Positions 34,355-46,432 are shown, counted from the stretch's first letter. The stretch: DNA of 64,000 bases from Albifimbria verrucaria (GCA_020081605.1 JAHREC010000039.1:1-64000); one strand, 5' to 3'. Translations and numbers: made by a program. Notes: a model not told the origin generated them from the sequence alone.

Positions 34355-35863
34355 GACGGTTGGACAGTATCGTAATTCGACATTCTTCGTCGATAAACTC
34401 TTTACATTTACATACCAGTAAACACACTTATAGGTAAAACAAACTTCCTCCCGGATTTTCAAGCCAGCCACAGATACTCGTTCCTACTCTTGAGAAAACT
34501 CATAATAGAGTCCTTCGTTTGTATTGAGCCGCCCTCACGGTATCTATTATATGGACAGGGCCATGAATGAATAACACTTATAGCATGGCATCAGCCCGAA
34601 AATATTAAGAATCAGAAACGTGAAATAATCAGATATAAAGCAATAGAATAGTAAAAAAATGAAAGATAGAAGCGGATGCGAGATCAGTCTACGGCTAGAT
34701 ATTTCCATCGGCAGGAATGTTCTATTCAAAGTCATTATTATTTTGTAGTGTCTTATTCAATTTTAATACTATAATATATAAATCAAATATGGTTGAATGA
34801 TTTCAGTTGTTTACGGCTCACAGAGCATTTTTTGTCGTCCATGTGTTAGAAGCTTTAGCTCATCTGTTAACATTTGATATTTAGTTCTTATACCGGTAGT
34901 CACTGGATTGTGTTCACGAGTAAGCTCAGTCCCTGCGAGCTCTGGGTGACTCCAAACGGGAAAATGACGCCTGCGTGAGATGGCGAAAGCACTGTTGATT
35001 CCAAACAGCCACAGTCCATGAGCACTTTCCTAAGTGTTGAGAATGCATGTAGGTTGAAGGTGGTCTGGACTACGCACTGTGTGATGGTAATTGTGCAATT
35101 TTTGGAGCCTTCTGGGTTATTTCGTGTCTATTTCTATGATCGAACACAAATCTTGAAGCCGGTGGCTGATGAGCATGTGCGGCGTTGACAAGGAGATGTC
35201 CGACTTACCATTATGTGATTGAAGTGCTGAGACTGTCCGACAAGACGTTGAGGCATTCCTCTAAGAACCCCACCATAATCCCTGATCATCGCCCTCCTCC
35301 CTGTAATTCGGGTTGGCCAATCGCTTGACCATGTAAGACACCAAATAGTCCATGAGCTTCGCCACTCATGTCAAATATGTCGGCAAATGCTTGCCTTATA
35401 TACTACAGAGTACCGCAACAGCTGTCTGATGAGGTTTGGCCTGAGTCGCCCTATTGCTGAGGTCGTTCAACATCTGTGACCCAGAGGGCCAGTTATCGTG
35501 CCGCAGGAGCCGTTAGAAAACGTTAGAAGAGCTCGTGTTCGGCCTTAGTGCATCTGGTCCCACCCGGCTTATATGTCCCGGGTGGAACCAGATGCGCTGA
35601 GCTGCCTTCACATACACCTGACCTCTACGACCGGATGAAAGAGTGTCATACGGTTTGATTCTGGTCCTCGCAGAGCTATTCAGCCACAAGAGCTCACTCA
35701 GCCAGATTAACCACATTGTCTATGGTTGCCACTGAAAACGAACCTTAACTTATCCTCTCATCTTACCTCACCTTATCTCGCATAATACACATCTAAGAGT
35801 CAGAGCCTGCCCAAGTTAGCTCTCCTCTCGCCAACGCCAGGCCAACTACAACTCGTCCCCAAC
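34355..35863. other. No supported gene
   Basis: AT-rich between 34560 and 34800. Upstream region of the coiled-coil/C2H2 gene, with CTTACCTCACCTTATC-type pyrimidine-rich sequence before its ATG. Confidence 0.45.
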
Positions 35864-37673
35864 ATGGAGGCTCTTCCAGGACAGGAGCAGCGTATCGTCT
35901 GGCAGGAGATTGAACACAATTTCTGGGACGAGATGAAGCGTAAATGGCAGGAGGAACAGGAGACCGCTGAAGAGGAACATCGCAGAACCACCTTAGAGAT
36001 TCAGGTTGAGGTTGCACATCTCAATGGACACTGCAGCCAACTGGCCGAGACTCAGAAAAGTCTGGCGGAGCAGCTAGCTCAGGTTGAGGCCGAGCTATCA
36101 CGAAAAGTCCAGGAGCGCGACGACAAGGCCAACACCTTCCACACACATGAGTTGGATTACCGACGGAATCAGCAACAAAGGCTGGCCAAGCGGGGACAGG
36201 TCATAAACGCAATGACCGACTATTTTCAGAATATGCGTGGTGAGGATGCCTCAGTCGAGAGTAACGGGGCGCCTGAAGAGTCTGACGAAGTCCTTCGCCA
36301 AAGCGTCACACCCACGCAGGGGATGGTCCGAACAGGCCAGCTGATTGCCAGTCAAGAGACAAACCACGCCGTACGCGCCGCTGTAGACGTAGATGGAGAT
36401 TATCATCACGGAGAAGATCCAAATGGTGCTACTGGGCAGGCGACCTGCGACGAAGCTGACATGCACATGTGTATGGAAACGACCGCAGAGGCTACATTAC
36501 GTGAGGCTGCCGGGTTGGACTTTGAATCGACCACCGAGTCGGACCCTACGAGCCAAATGAAAGCCAGCGACAGATTGACCATGCGGAATACGCAAGAGCC
36601 AGAACAGCTTCCTACAACTGCAGAACCGAGAGACTACCCCTTCCGGCGGCTTTACACCTTCCAACGGTCGAAGCACATCTCCATCGCACAACGCCCCGAC
36701 GCCCACGGTTGATCCAACGGAGGCATCGCCACAACCTACTGACGCTTTGCCTACTGACTCTTTGTTTGAGGAGAATACACGTGAGAATCTTATTCTCAGA
36801 GACGATGGCACTGTCTACACACACCCTGACTGCGTCCAGGGCGTGCCTCTCGTGAAGATTGACGAGAGTCACCCTTACTGGGATCCTTCATGGCCCAACG
36901 TGAAGTCAGTCATCGAACCAGCTCTCCGAATTTGGAAAGAAAAGAATCAGGCTATTCGCGATAATGGGTCCAAGGATGAGAAGAAGGACGATGCCAAGTA
37001 CCAGACAGGACGACAGGTCAATCGAGGCCACCGTATCTTGGCATTTCTAGATGAGGGCGAAATTAATCCTTACCAGCTGCTCAGCAAGCACTATACAGAA
37101 TCTGCCAAGGGTAGCATCATATGTTATGATACACTCTTTAGATTAGCAGAGACGCTGTTCGAGCTTTCCAAGTTCAATCTCAAAGTCAAGCCCGTGGAGT
37201 GGCTACGACATCGGCTGCATGAGCTCATCGTCGAAAAAGGGCCTGCCTTCAATTACACAGCAACCATTCATAGCTTTTATCATGACGAGAAGCTCTCAAC
37301 GCTGCGTGCCAAGAATGGCTTCAAGAATATTGGACGTCCCCGGATGTCTGTAGCTGACTCAAACAAAAGGCCGAAACGCAAATATCGCTGCGAGAACATC
37401 AATACTAGCACCGGAAAGATTTGCAATGAAATATTCACGAGGTCCCGCAATCTTAACAGACATCAAAATAGACTCCACAATCCCCAAAGGCAAAAGGTTT
37501 GCTGCATCGATTGTAACCCAGAGAGGACTTTCAGCCGGCAAGATTATCTGATCAGACACCGGCGGCGCTTCCATCCTGATAAGGAACCACCAACAAAGCG
37601 TCATCCCGGAGGAGTCCAAAGACCCGGAACTGGCCCAAGGCGTCCCTTACGGGTACGACTACGGGCCACCTAA
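35864..37673 (+). CDS. Coiled-coil protein with two C-terminal C2H2 zinc fingers, frame change mid-gene
   Basis: ATG at 35864 (MEALPGQEQRIVWQEIEHNF). Residues ~10-115 form a Glu/Gln/Arg-rich coiled coil (SLAEQLAQVEAELSRKVQER). This frame ends at 36712, while a +1 frame is coding-like from about 36630 (GGFTPSNGRSTSPSHNAPT) to a stop at 37673. No clear intron joins them; an indel near 36600-36640 is likely. The second part has an unknown conserved-looking domain (SHPYWDPSWPNVKSVIEPAL ... NPYQLLSKHYTESAKG), then a basic patch NKRPKRKYRC and two fingers: C-x10-C-x12-H-x4-H and CCIDC-x14-H-x4-H. This suggests a nuclear nucleic-acid-binding protein. A dead copy lies at 24514-24834, so the family is multicopy. 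Function unknown. Confidence 0.7.
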
Positions 37674-38860
37674 ACCATCTACTCTATGTATCGCAAAGAA
37701 TATCAAGATTCGGAATGGCCTAAAGCTCGCACTGCTGAAATTATGCCTGCAAAGTCTTAGGGTTGGTACAGTTTGGTTCACAACCAGATTCCTCTTTTTG
37801 CAACTATGAACCTGCAAATGAGGTCCACTTGTCCACTTTTAACTTAATCTAACCAATCATTTCGCATGGTTGCGCCCTAAGAAAAGAACAAAGAGTGTTC
37901 ACAGCGGAAGGTGGTTTTGAACATAACTGTAGGGCAGTGTGTTTAAGGTGGCGAGTTTACTGAAGCTAGAAAGGATAGTGACAACCATAGACGCATCGTA
38001 TAGATCATCTTTTAAGTTCATAGTCAACATTTTCGAGCAGGAGATTTTGATGCCGCCGTATTTTACATGAATATCGTCGACCTCTCAGTGTCAGGAGTTG
38101 TGTAGAAAGAGGGACCACCCGCTACCAAAAAAGACCCACCAAGCCACTCATATTAGATTAACGTGTTAAACCAGGGAAAATCAGTCTGACGGGGAGTTTT
38201 AGAATACAGTATTGGTAATGGATAGTTTTGCGTGACGTGAGGGTGAGAAGGGATGTTAAATTAACTCAACCTTAGCGATCATATCAACGCTAGAAGGCTG
38301 CACAGTACTCGTCATCGGACGGCTTGTCCTGCCACCCAAGCCGGAACAACTTGGAGATAACAAGTTAGGCGAAGCCTACCTGAATAAAGCAACCTTCACT
38401 ATGTTGTGGTCGATGCGATTACTCACAATATCGAGGAGATGGAACAGGTACGTGAACAGTGCCGACGGTAAGCAGTGCCGACGGTAAGGCGTGTGGATGG
38501 TAAGGCGTGTGGACGTTGAACTGTTTAATGTCAGAGAAACATACAGTACAGTAAATCCTCAACCAGTCTAAGCCTCGACTGGTGACAGGGCGACACTGGC
38601 GGGCCGATCGCTGGTTTGGACCTGTATCTGAATTACGAATCGGCGGCGCATTTTTATTGACCTTAGCCGCCGTAAGCGTGTGGGTACGAGCTAGTAAATT
38701 GATCTAGTCTGCAAGCAGGGCAAGCCAAGGATTTGTGAATTAACATCCAATCCGGAGGGGCTTAGCTTCCCCATGCCTTGTCTTGACAGAGTGAGTCAGT
38801 TTGTCAGGGCGCCAGTGATGTAAAAAGAGGTTCAGTATTGAGGAGTTGCATACTCAGAAC
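37674..38860. other. No supported gene
   Basis: Downstream of the C2H2 gene. Holds a short tandem repeat at about 38456-38515 (AGTGCCGACGGTAAG twice, then GGCGTGTGGATGGTAA-like units). No gene seen. Confidence 0.5.
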
Positions 38861-39069
38861 GCTGACCTTCGACGTCCATACTCCGCCTCAGCGCACAGAT
38901 TCAAAACAAGCAGGGTAAACTTGGTTGAGACAATTAATGTTTTTGTAATATATGCCATATATTTTAAAATAGCATTAACTGAGTATTTTGCAAAAGTATT
39001 AATTGTCTCTTCCAGGCTTGCTTGTTTAAATCTGTGTGCTGGAGCATAGCGTTGATGTTGAGGGTCAAG
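38861..39069. repeat. 209-bp palindromic element with arms of about 75 bp
   Basis: The left arm and the reverse complement of the right arm align through the blocks CAGATT.AAA.CAAGCA and GAGACAATTAAT, with small gaps. Opposite-strand frames across it (38846-39049 plus and 39084-38854 minus) encode related peptides, both with VETIN/EETIN and FAK.., as expected for an inverted repeat. The centre is AT-rich. MITE-like, with no coding role. Confidence 0.75.
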
Positions 39070-40253
39070 TTTCCGATCATGCAATTCCTATTTTTATTTT
39101 TTTTATTTTTTTTTATTTTTACGCCGCCGCCTGCTTGACAATCTAGCTCTTTTCAAGGAAAGTGCTCAAGTTGAGGTCAAGCTCGTTGAGCATTTCACAG
39201 CAACTAGACTACATTCCACCAGACCGTAGGCAAACGCCCTTTCGTGCATCGTACTACCTCAAAAATCCCTAGCTTGCAGACTAGCATCCATTCAACAACT
39301 CGTCCCCACTCACTTGCCCCAGTTTAGGTCATGTAAAATGCACCGCCCGGTCATACTGTAACTCTAATACGCGTCCAATCTAGTGATGGGCCTACTGGTA
39401 TCGCCATGTCACCACTCGTCAAGACTTAAATTGATGAAGGATTTATATTTCTCTGACATTCAACGGCTCAATATCCTCACATCTCAAAGTTCATACAGCT
39501 TAACTTTCATACAACTCAACGTTCACACAGCTCGCACATATTATTCCGCCTCTTCAGTGTTCGTATGGACCGCAACATCGCCATGGTTGTTTTTATCACT
39601 TTGCTCCGCCCGACTTGTCATCGCCTGGTCATTCGGCTCGGTCGGCTTAGCCGACTCAGTCTAGAATGGTTAGTGCTTATAGACCGTGTCATAGAATCAT
39701 GACAGTCTGAAACCGAGTGCCGTAGTCTTTGACATGACTGATGAAGTTGAGTTAGTGGAAATGTTCCTTCTTCTCTTTAAATCATCCAAGCCTTGCAAGG
39801 TCACATCTTACCAATATTTTACCATACTACTGTATAAAACATATCCATAGTTCGACTACAGTACCTACTGTATCAGACATTTGAGTAACTGAGGGAAAAA
39901 AGAGTGAACACTTGTAAGCATGCTTCATGTATAGAGCATGTGTGCTAATGTTGTTTGTATCATCCTATAACATACTGTATATACAGGTGGGTCAGTGCTG
40001 TCTGTGAATCTAAAATGTAATCCATGACTTGGATACGCTACAGTACCCCTAGGATGTGTAGTCAATATGTAGCTTGTGAGACGATAATGACACAGCTCAT
40101 CCTCATGTTGCCTGACTCAACGAACCACAAGTTGCCCAGCCGTACCTGCCAGTTTCTCTTTGGACATAAGAAGCCAATACTTTCCTGGTAAGATGTTTGA
40201 TGCTGAACCACTGCAGGAATATTGTCGAAAAAAAAAAAAAAATAACGTGAAAG
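39070..40253. other. No supported gene
   Basis: Poly-T-rich tract at 39087-39120. A 93-codon frame at 39383-39664 starts at GTG and has no motif. An A15-type run lies just before the GH128 start. Confidence 0.45.
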
Positions 40254-41261
40254 ATGATTGGGAAACCTTTTCTGAACTTGTGCATAAATGCGATTCTATT
40301 ATTTCAATTTGCAGACTGCAGGCTCAATACAGAAACTATAGCGCTATCATCTCGGTCAATTCCCTCAACGGCGACTGTTGACACGCTAAAGGTTCTTTCA
40401 GGCATCCCTGACTTGAACTCGACTTCTGCCACACTGCGAAGGTTTGTCGCCTCTTCCACACAAAGACTGCGCTACTCAGAAAATGTTGGCACTGTTCTGC
40501 CAAGGTCAAACATTCCATGCGACCAGAATACTAAATCCAAGTTTCCTTTACATAAGAAAGGGCTAGCTTACAACGACACCCAGCTAGCTCACAGGTTTGC
40601 ATCTCAATGTTCTAACTGCGGCTGGGCATATAACTGGGATTCACAACCACAAGGGCTCGAGGACTCCATCGACTTTATCCCGCTCCTCTGGAGCAACTCG
40701 CCAACCCATACCTCTCGCTTTCCCGAGAACGTATCCAACGCCTTGAAAAAAGGTGCAAGAGCAATCTTCAGCTTCAACGAGCCCGACAATGCGGATCAAG
40801 CCAACATCAATCCCGTCGAAGCAGCAAAGGCTCATTCACATCATCTTAACCCCTACGCTGGCCTGGCGTTGATCGGTGCACCTAGCGTGACGAGCAGCAA
40901 CAAATGTGGAGAAGGTCTCTGTTGGCTGCAAAGGTTCTTCGAGGCCTGCGCTGCGCTAGCGGGCGGCTGTCAAGTGGACTTTTGTAACGTACACTGGTAC
41001 TCAACCGTAGAGCACGGAGATGAGCTATTCAATTTTCTTAAGCGCGCATACGATGTTTGTCGTGGCAAACACATCTGGTTGACCGAGTTTGCTGTCGCAG
41101 GTTCTGATGTTGAAGTGGCTGAGTGGCTGACGAGAGCTATTCCCAGGCTCAATGCTTTGCCTTACCTGGATGCGTTTGCCTATTTCATGGTGACTGCTGG
41201 AAGCCTCATGAAAACCAACGACGAGCTGAGTTCTTCCGGTAAGATTTATGCCTCAACATGA
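40254..41261 (+). CDS. Secreted GH128 (Asl1-like) endo-beta-1,3-glucanase
   Basis: Intronless, 335 aa, ATG at 40254. The N-terminus (MIGKPFLNLCINAILLFQFA) looks like a signal peptide. The catalytic domain starts near residue 102 with KGLAYNDTQLAHRFAS and shows the family's hallmarks: CGWAYNWDSQP (~122-132), FIPLLW, FSFNEPDNADQAN with probable acid/base Glu176, VDFCNVHWYS (His247, Tyr249) and HIWLTEFA with probable nucleophile Glu278. GH128 enzymes cleave beta-1,3-glucan, in fungal cell-wall remodelling or against other fungi. The ~80-residue Ser/Thr-rich segment between signal and domain is longer than usual. The only well-known enzyme in the window with all key residues and an uninterrupted frame. 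The ATG follows an A-rich run. Confidence 0.85.
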   Translation: MIGKPFLNLCINAILLFQFADCRLNTETIALSSRSIPSTATVDTLKVLSGIPDLNSTSATLRRFVASSTQRLRYSENVGTVLPRSNIPCDQNTKSKFPLHKKGLAYNDTQLAHRFASQCSNCGWAYNWDSQPQGLEDSIDFIPLLWSNSPTHTSRFPENVSNALKKGARAIFSFNEPDNADQANINPVEAAKAHSHHLNPYAGLALIGAPSVTSSNKCGEGLCWLQRFFEACAALAGGCQVDFCNVHWYSTVEHGDELFNFLKRAYDVCRGKHIWLTEFAVAGSDVEVAEWLTRAIPRLNALPYLDAFAYFMVTAGSLMKTNDELSSSGKIYAST

Positions 41262-41907
41262 CAAAGTTCCACTTCGAGGTAATGTATAATTTTGTCCATA
41301 TTTTTGTCTTTATATTTTCCTTCGTCTTGGAACAACAGACCTTTTGGTGGCGGCTCTTTCTCTTCACTAAATGCCGAGCCACCCACACCTTGCATTGCAT
41401 GATGCCTTGTTAGGCGACATGGTTAGGATGGATTGGCGAATGACCCACCTACCCTGAACTATAACGCACCCCGCCCAGGCGATCACTCAAGCGATCACTG
41501 TTCAGGAATTAAATATCCTAGGTTCGTTACGATATAATATTGGACAATCTACGAATGTATAATATTGTATAAAACGGTCCAGTACCCAGATTGCGAGCAT
41601 GCCGCGTCCGGTTTTCTGGCACACAACAAATGTCGATCTTGGCATAGGTAATGTTGGCGGCTCGGTGCAGTCCGAAGATCGTTTGTAATACATGAGTCAG
41701 TGAGAAAACAAGTGAGCAAATAAATGAGAAAGCCAAGCAGGCAAGCAAGCTTTAGCTTTATGTATATAAGACTTTTCTAAATACATCGGAACTGTGGCAT
41801 GCATAGAATGGTTCCAGATTAAATATGAGAAAAGAGGCCAAGGAATCGTGTAGCAAAGACGTGTAGAACACGTTGAATTCCTCCGAGGCACACTTCAAAG
41901 GACTCTC

Positions 41908-42956
41908 TCAATTTACAAACAGCCCCTGATCAGCACACCCAAACAAACGATCGATGAAGTCCTGCGGAATATTGCGAATTGTCTCCTCGAATTGCTTATC
42001 GCGGGGCATATTGCCCTCTTTCTGCCAGTTTTTGGGGTCAATATTATACAAGATTTTGAGCACATCTCCCCTGTCGCATTCCATAACCGGGCGAGAATGA
42101 CGAACTCCATTGGGATAGTGCAACCGCGTGAGTAGACACGTATCCATTCTCCGATCGCCGAATTCCCGATGACGATTGTTGCAAAATCGACGTAAAGTCC
42201 TTCGTGAATCAGATCCAGGGCTAGAGGCTCATCGAAGTATATTAAGATGCAACGGGACGTGCAAGCGGAGCTCTCGATACTGAGATAGATCGCGTGTCCC
42301 AGGCCCTGACTATCGGCACAGTCATGGATCCGAGATATAGCTCCGTCAGGGCCCTCCTCATCACAAGGCTGGTTCGGTTGGCCAGAGTAAGCTCGTGAAA
42401 ACTCCAAATGCAAAGACGACGACCTTTTGATACGGCATTTGAGAACCCCAGCGGCTAATTTCTTATCGGCTTGCTTAGATGTTGTCCGCAAAATATTGTT
42501 TCTTGCGTAACTGGTAATCCCGGACGTCGGTGGCCACCTCTTGCCGAGACTGTCACTGAAAGCATGCGGAGGCAATGCTGGAACTGTCTTTAACGATTTC
42601 CGGAAGTGGGCTTCCGAGAGTCTTTCCGACATCAATAATGCAATGGAAAAACAGAGTTTCAACTTTTTCTGGAGTGTCATGGATTCATTGAATTGAATGA
42701 TGGTATTTCCACCTGATAGATAGGTCGAAGGGGTCGCCATAGAGCCAAAGAACTCCGCAGTGTGAAGCTTGTAGAAGCGAGTCTTTGCCGTTTCTAAGCT
42801 GATAACAGGGTCTTGATGATCATCACTGGTGATGAAGCAGGTGAACGAGGTCGTCTTTCCCAAATCCCATTCCAACTGTAGCATTGGTTGCGTCTTCTTC
42901 GGCGAGGATGGGTTTGAAGATAATCCCACATGTTGGAATTCGATACCCTTCTGGTC
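41908..42956 (-). pseudogene. Frameshifted hypothetical protein gene
   Basis: A minus frame open from 42956 carries about 270 coding-like codons: GIEFQHVGLSSNPSS, LQLEWDLGKTTSFTCFITSD, LQKKLKLCFSIALLMSERL, CILIYFDEPLALDLIHEGLY. Near 42140-42150 the plausible frame changes and continues as CLLTRLHYPNGVRHSRPVME, then DPKNWQKEGNMPRDK, to a stop at 41908 (QDFIDRLFGCADQGLFVN). There is no ATG at the 5' end and no splice signal at the switch. It may be a 5'-truncated, indel-bearing gene. The 43361-43071 region upstream could hold N-terminal exons but is not convincing. No family recognised. Confidence 0.5.
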
Positions 42957-45847
42957 TTAAATGACAGGATTCTTCTCTAGAAATTCTCTACCCTCTTGAT
43001 GGGATTTATCATCGTAAACACAGCAGACGAAAATCATTTTTGGGAAGAAGGCTCCGTGAGTAGCACGCAGCTAATTGTCTGTGAACAAAGTAGAAACTCC
43101 AAAGGTCGTTGTGAATAATTTGGTCCGCGGCTTTCTAGGATACCGGTATGAGCTGTGATGCGGGACTATTTTCACTTTAAATGCGCAAAGAAGATCGCAA
43201 GGAAATAGGGAGAGAGACATATTCTGCCTTGTCATCGGACGGCTGTACATTTTCGCCTCCACATACCCCCGCTGCACTGCTGTCGTCCTTGATGAATGTA
43301 AGTCTGATCCTAGTCTGCTCAGCCATCTAGACACTAAATCCCAACTGGCAGCAATCGCCACAGAGGCATAGGGAGCTGCTGCCTCTCAAGGGAGTACAAG
43401 AGCCCGAACTCTCCATCAGCGTCATGATCAAAGGCGGTTAGGTCTAGAATCAACCATCGTCTTTCAGTTTATCGAATGAGGCACACTTCATGTCCTGTCA
43501 CGGTCATATAGTACAGTCCTCGAACTCTATGCATTTGATCGAACGGCATCGATCCCAAAAGTGCCGTACGAAACGCCTACGGGCAAACGCCTACGGGCAA
43601 ACATACAGACAGTTGCTGTCAACCTGGTGGTCAAGGTTGGTCATGTGGGTCATGTTTTCTGCTCAGCCTCGCAAAATGAGCAGAAAAGCAAAGAGCACTA
43701 AAAGGACTGGGTGATCACGAACTGCCTGGGATCCGCAGGGGATTTTCATTTGCATCGGCGTCATAACGATAGAGGATCAAGTCGAGTAAACCAACTAGAC
43801 ATGAACCCTGAAAGGCATTAAAAGCGAAATAAAGAAAAGTAGGAGGTTAAGAAAAAGGGTTAAAAGGACGGAGCATGATAAAGGAGGAAGTACGGAGAAG
43901 AAGAGGTGAAGAAGAAGAATACATTTCGTCGTGTCAACCCATCGACGTGGTTCCCTTGCTGTGGATAGTTTGTTTCTCCTATACTTCTAAAGCGATGCTG
44001 GGGAAGCTGCTGAGCCACGCATGTCTTGCCCCACAGGAGCCTCAGGTTCTTGTCAAGCTGATGATTAGCCGGTGGCAATGCACGAGACTGGCGAAAGCTG
44101 TGTGTTTCGATATATCCATACTGGACCCGGTGACAACCTTTCGGGGAGCCTCGCTAGGTACCACTGGTTATGAGGTTTGCTCTTAAGTCAGATAAATTGT
44201 TGGGAGACTGCTCTCCTAGACATCCGCTCGTGCTTCTACAATACCAACGGGAACACACAGCACAAGACATTACAGACTGCTCTTCTCATACTCTGATCAC
44301 CTGACGAAGTTGCGGGCCTCAAGTTGAGTTTGTTTGGGTTAATTTATGTTGGCGTCGGCTGGTGTGGGTTGGTATCGGCTGATGAGAGGGTGGATGGATG
44401 GATTGATTCGCTGCCCACTTGACCGTGTATTCGTGAGTGGTAAGTGCATTACTGCGGCAAGGTGGGAGGAGGGTGACTTAGCGTCGATTTCGGGCGAAAG
44501 TGGGTAGCGAAGGATCATGAGAGTGATAGGACGTGAGAATGCATGAGTGGGCTGGGGGTTGGATCTAGAGTCCAATGGCACAGCCCTCGGCTAGAGGGAA
44601 ATTTTCAAAATTCATCAACTCGGTCGAACGCAAAACCGTGTGGATTCTGATTCGGTTGATTGCAGCCTCATTGGATATCCAACTCGACGGCAAGCGCGGC
44701 GACATTATCGTAACTAGTTGTGCAAAAGATTGCGTCAGGAGCTCCTGCACAAACCGGGAACAAACCATAGCAAGTCGCTGATATATGCCTACAGTACTAT
44801 GTACAGAGTATGGCCGTTGGATCTTCCCTATCCGCAACATCCGTGGCAAATCAAGTAGGACAATAGCGGGCGACTAGCCGTAAGGAGTTCCATCTCCGTG
44901 TTTCTCCCGGTCGTCTATTCTCCTCCTGTTACTTGTCTTTCGTCCTTCACTGTTGGTTGCAAACAGTCGGAATACAATTTCGTGTTGGTTGACACGACCT
45001 TTACACCTCAGGGAAAGATCCACAGCCCCGCTTATGTCCAGGTCTGGATGACGCTATCGCCGCGGATGCAGGATCAACAGGCTAGTCATCTGGAGATATC
45101 TCTTGAAAGTGGCTAAGGAGACATGACAAGCGCCGGAAGCCATCCGCTGAGCAGGGCACAAAATGTGTGAAATCGACCATGGTGGGCCCTTTGCCCTGAA
45201 CCGCCGCCGTTGCTTGGAGCAATAGCTCCAGGGCAGCATAGAGTACAGTAGTGTGTGAGCATCATCTCAAATAAAGCGCAGGGTGCACGTGGGGATGATG
45301 ATCCATCGCCGTTGCAGTAGCTCGCTCTTCCCCACCTCACCAGGCAGTTGCATATCTCTCAAGTCATGTGACATCCCGCTCAACGACCCCAAAACATCAT
45401 AGGGGAGGGAGAAGGCCAGACTGTGGGCAAGGGCAAGAGGGACAAAAAGAGGGTAGAAGGGAACTTCGGGTAAGCAAGGCAGCAAAAAAGCGCAGTGACA
45501 TTTGTTGTTGTAGGTGACAGGACGATTTACGGCACTGTCACATTGGTTGTGCCTGAGCGATAATTGTCTCCGTTCGTGTCAGAGCTAGTGCGCGTTGTTG
45601 CCAATCATCTTGAAAGACTGGGCCAACTGACGCTTGTCTTTTACATCTGGACCCGCTACAGTACCGGATGGCCCACAACATATTCCGTAAAATGATCCCG
45701 CTTCATCGAAATATGCGGCAGGTGGACGTACAGTACAGTACATATAACATCTCTTCAAGTTGGCCTGGAGCTGTCTCTATGGAGCTCGACGCTAAGATGT
45801 CAGGTCCTGGGGATCAGCGCGCGGCTTGCCCTGAGTTGGAGAACGAG
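42957..45847. other. No supported gene
   Basis: Short frames on both strands. A 14-bp direct duplication (AAACGCCTACGGGC) lies at 43571-43598. An ATG frame of 68 codons at 44575-44781 (MAQPSARGKFSKFINSV) is possible but unsupported. Confidence 0.4.
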
Positions 45848-46240
45848 TGATTCATTTCACGCCACTCATGGCAACTGCCTTGCAGTCGAGGCAGAACGAG
45901 AACGAAGCTTGGTCCAGCACGGTGCTGCACCATGCTGAAATGGTCCATGGTTCGTTATCACGAGCAGGAAGAGGCGCGATAGAGATTTTACGAGTCCAGT
46001 AAGACCTTTCCCACTGGATCGGCCCCCAACGAAGGCTGCTAGCCCACGTAGGTTAACGTTAATCGGTGCCGATGAGCTACCTGCGGCAGTGCTAAAGCCA
46101 CGAAGCTGGTCTAGCACTCGAAAATATCGCAAACGGTCTCGATTGTCGATTTCGCGGATATTCCGTAGCTTGTTCATTTTCCCGCCTTTTGGGATAGCGC
46201 TCCGTACCATTCGTATTTGTGTGGAGTTGATTCATTTCAC
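45848..46240 (-). pseudogene. P-loop (dynamin-like?) N-terminal fragment between direct repeats
   Basis: A minus ORF (46210-45866, ATG, 114 aa) contains LDQLRGFSTAAGSSS and INVNLRGLAAFVGGRSSGKG. The second block resembles the start of a dynamin-family GTPase, where a Leu-Pro-x-hydrophobic strand leads into a Gly-x4-Gly-Lys-Ser P-loop, but here the Ser/Thr after the Lys is Gly and the following motifs are missing. The segment is bracketed by the 13-bp direct repeat TGATTCATTTCAC (45848-45860 and 46228-46240). Possibly an inserted, decayed fragment. The family call is tentative. Confidence 0.35.
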
Positions 46241-46432
46241 ATGAGAATTAGCCATGGAGGGGAATGGTGACTGAGAGCCTAGTGCATATCCACTTCCTCA
46301 CCAGGTGACATGCACCCTACTGGAGCCAAGTGAATAGATTCCTCCCACCCTGGCGACCGTTTGCTTTCTTGCCTCGTCGGGGCATCTCAGCCCTTTCAGG
46401 ATTTCCTGCACACGTTACATACTTTGACAAAT

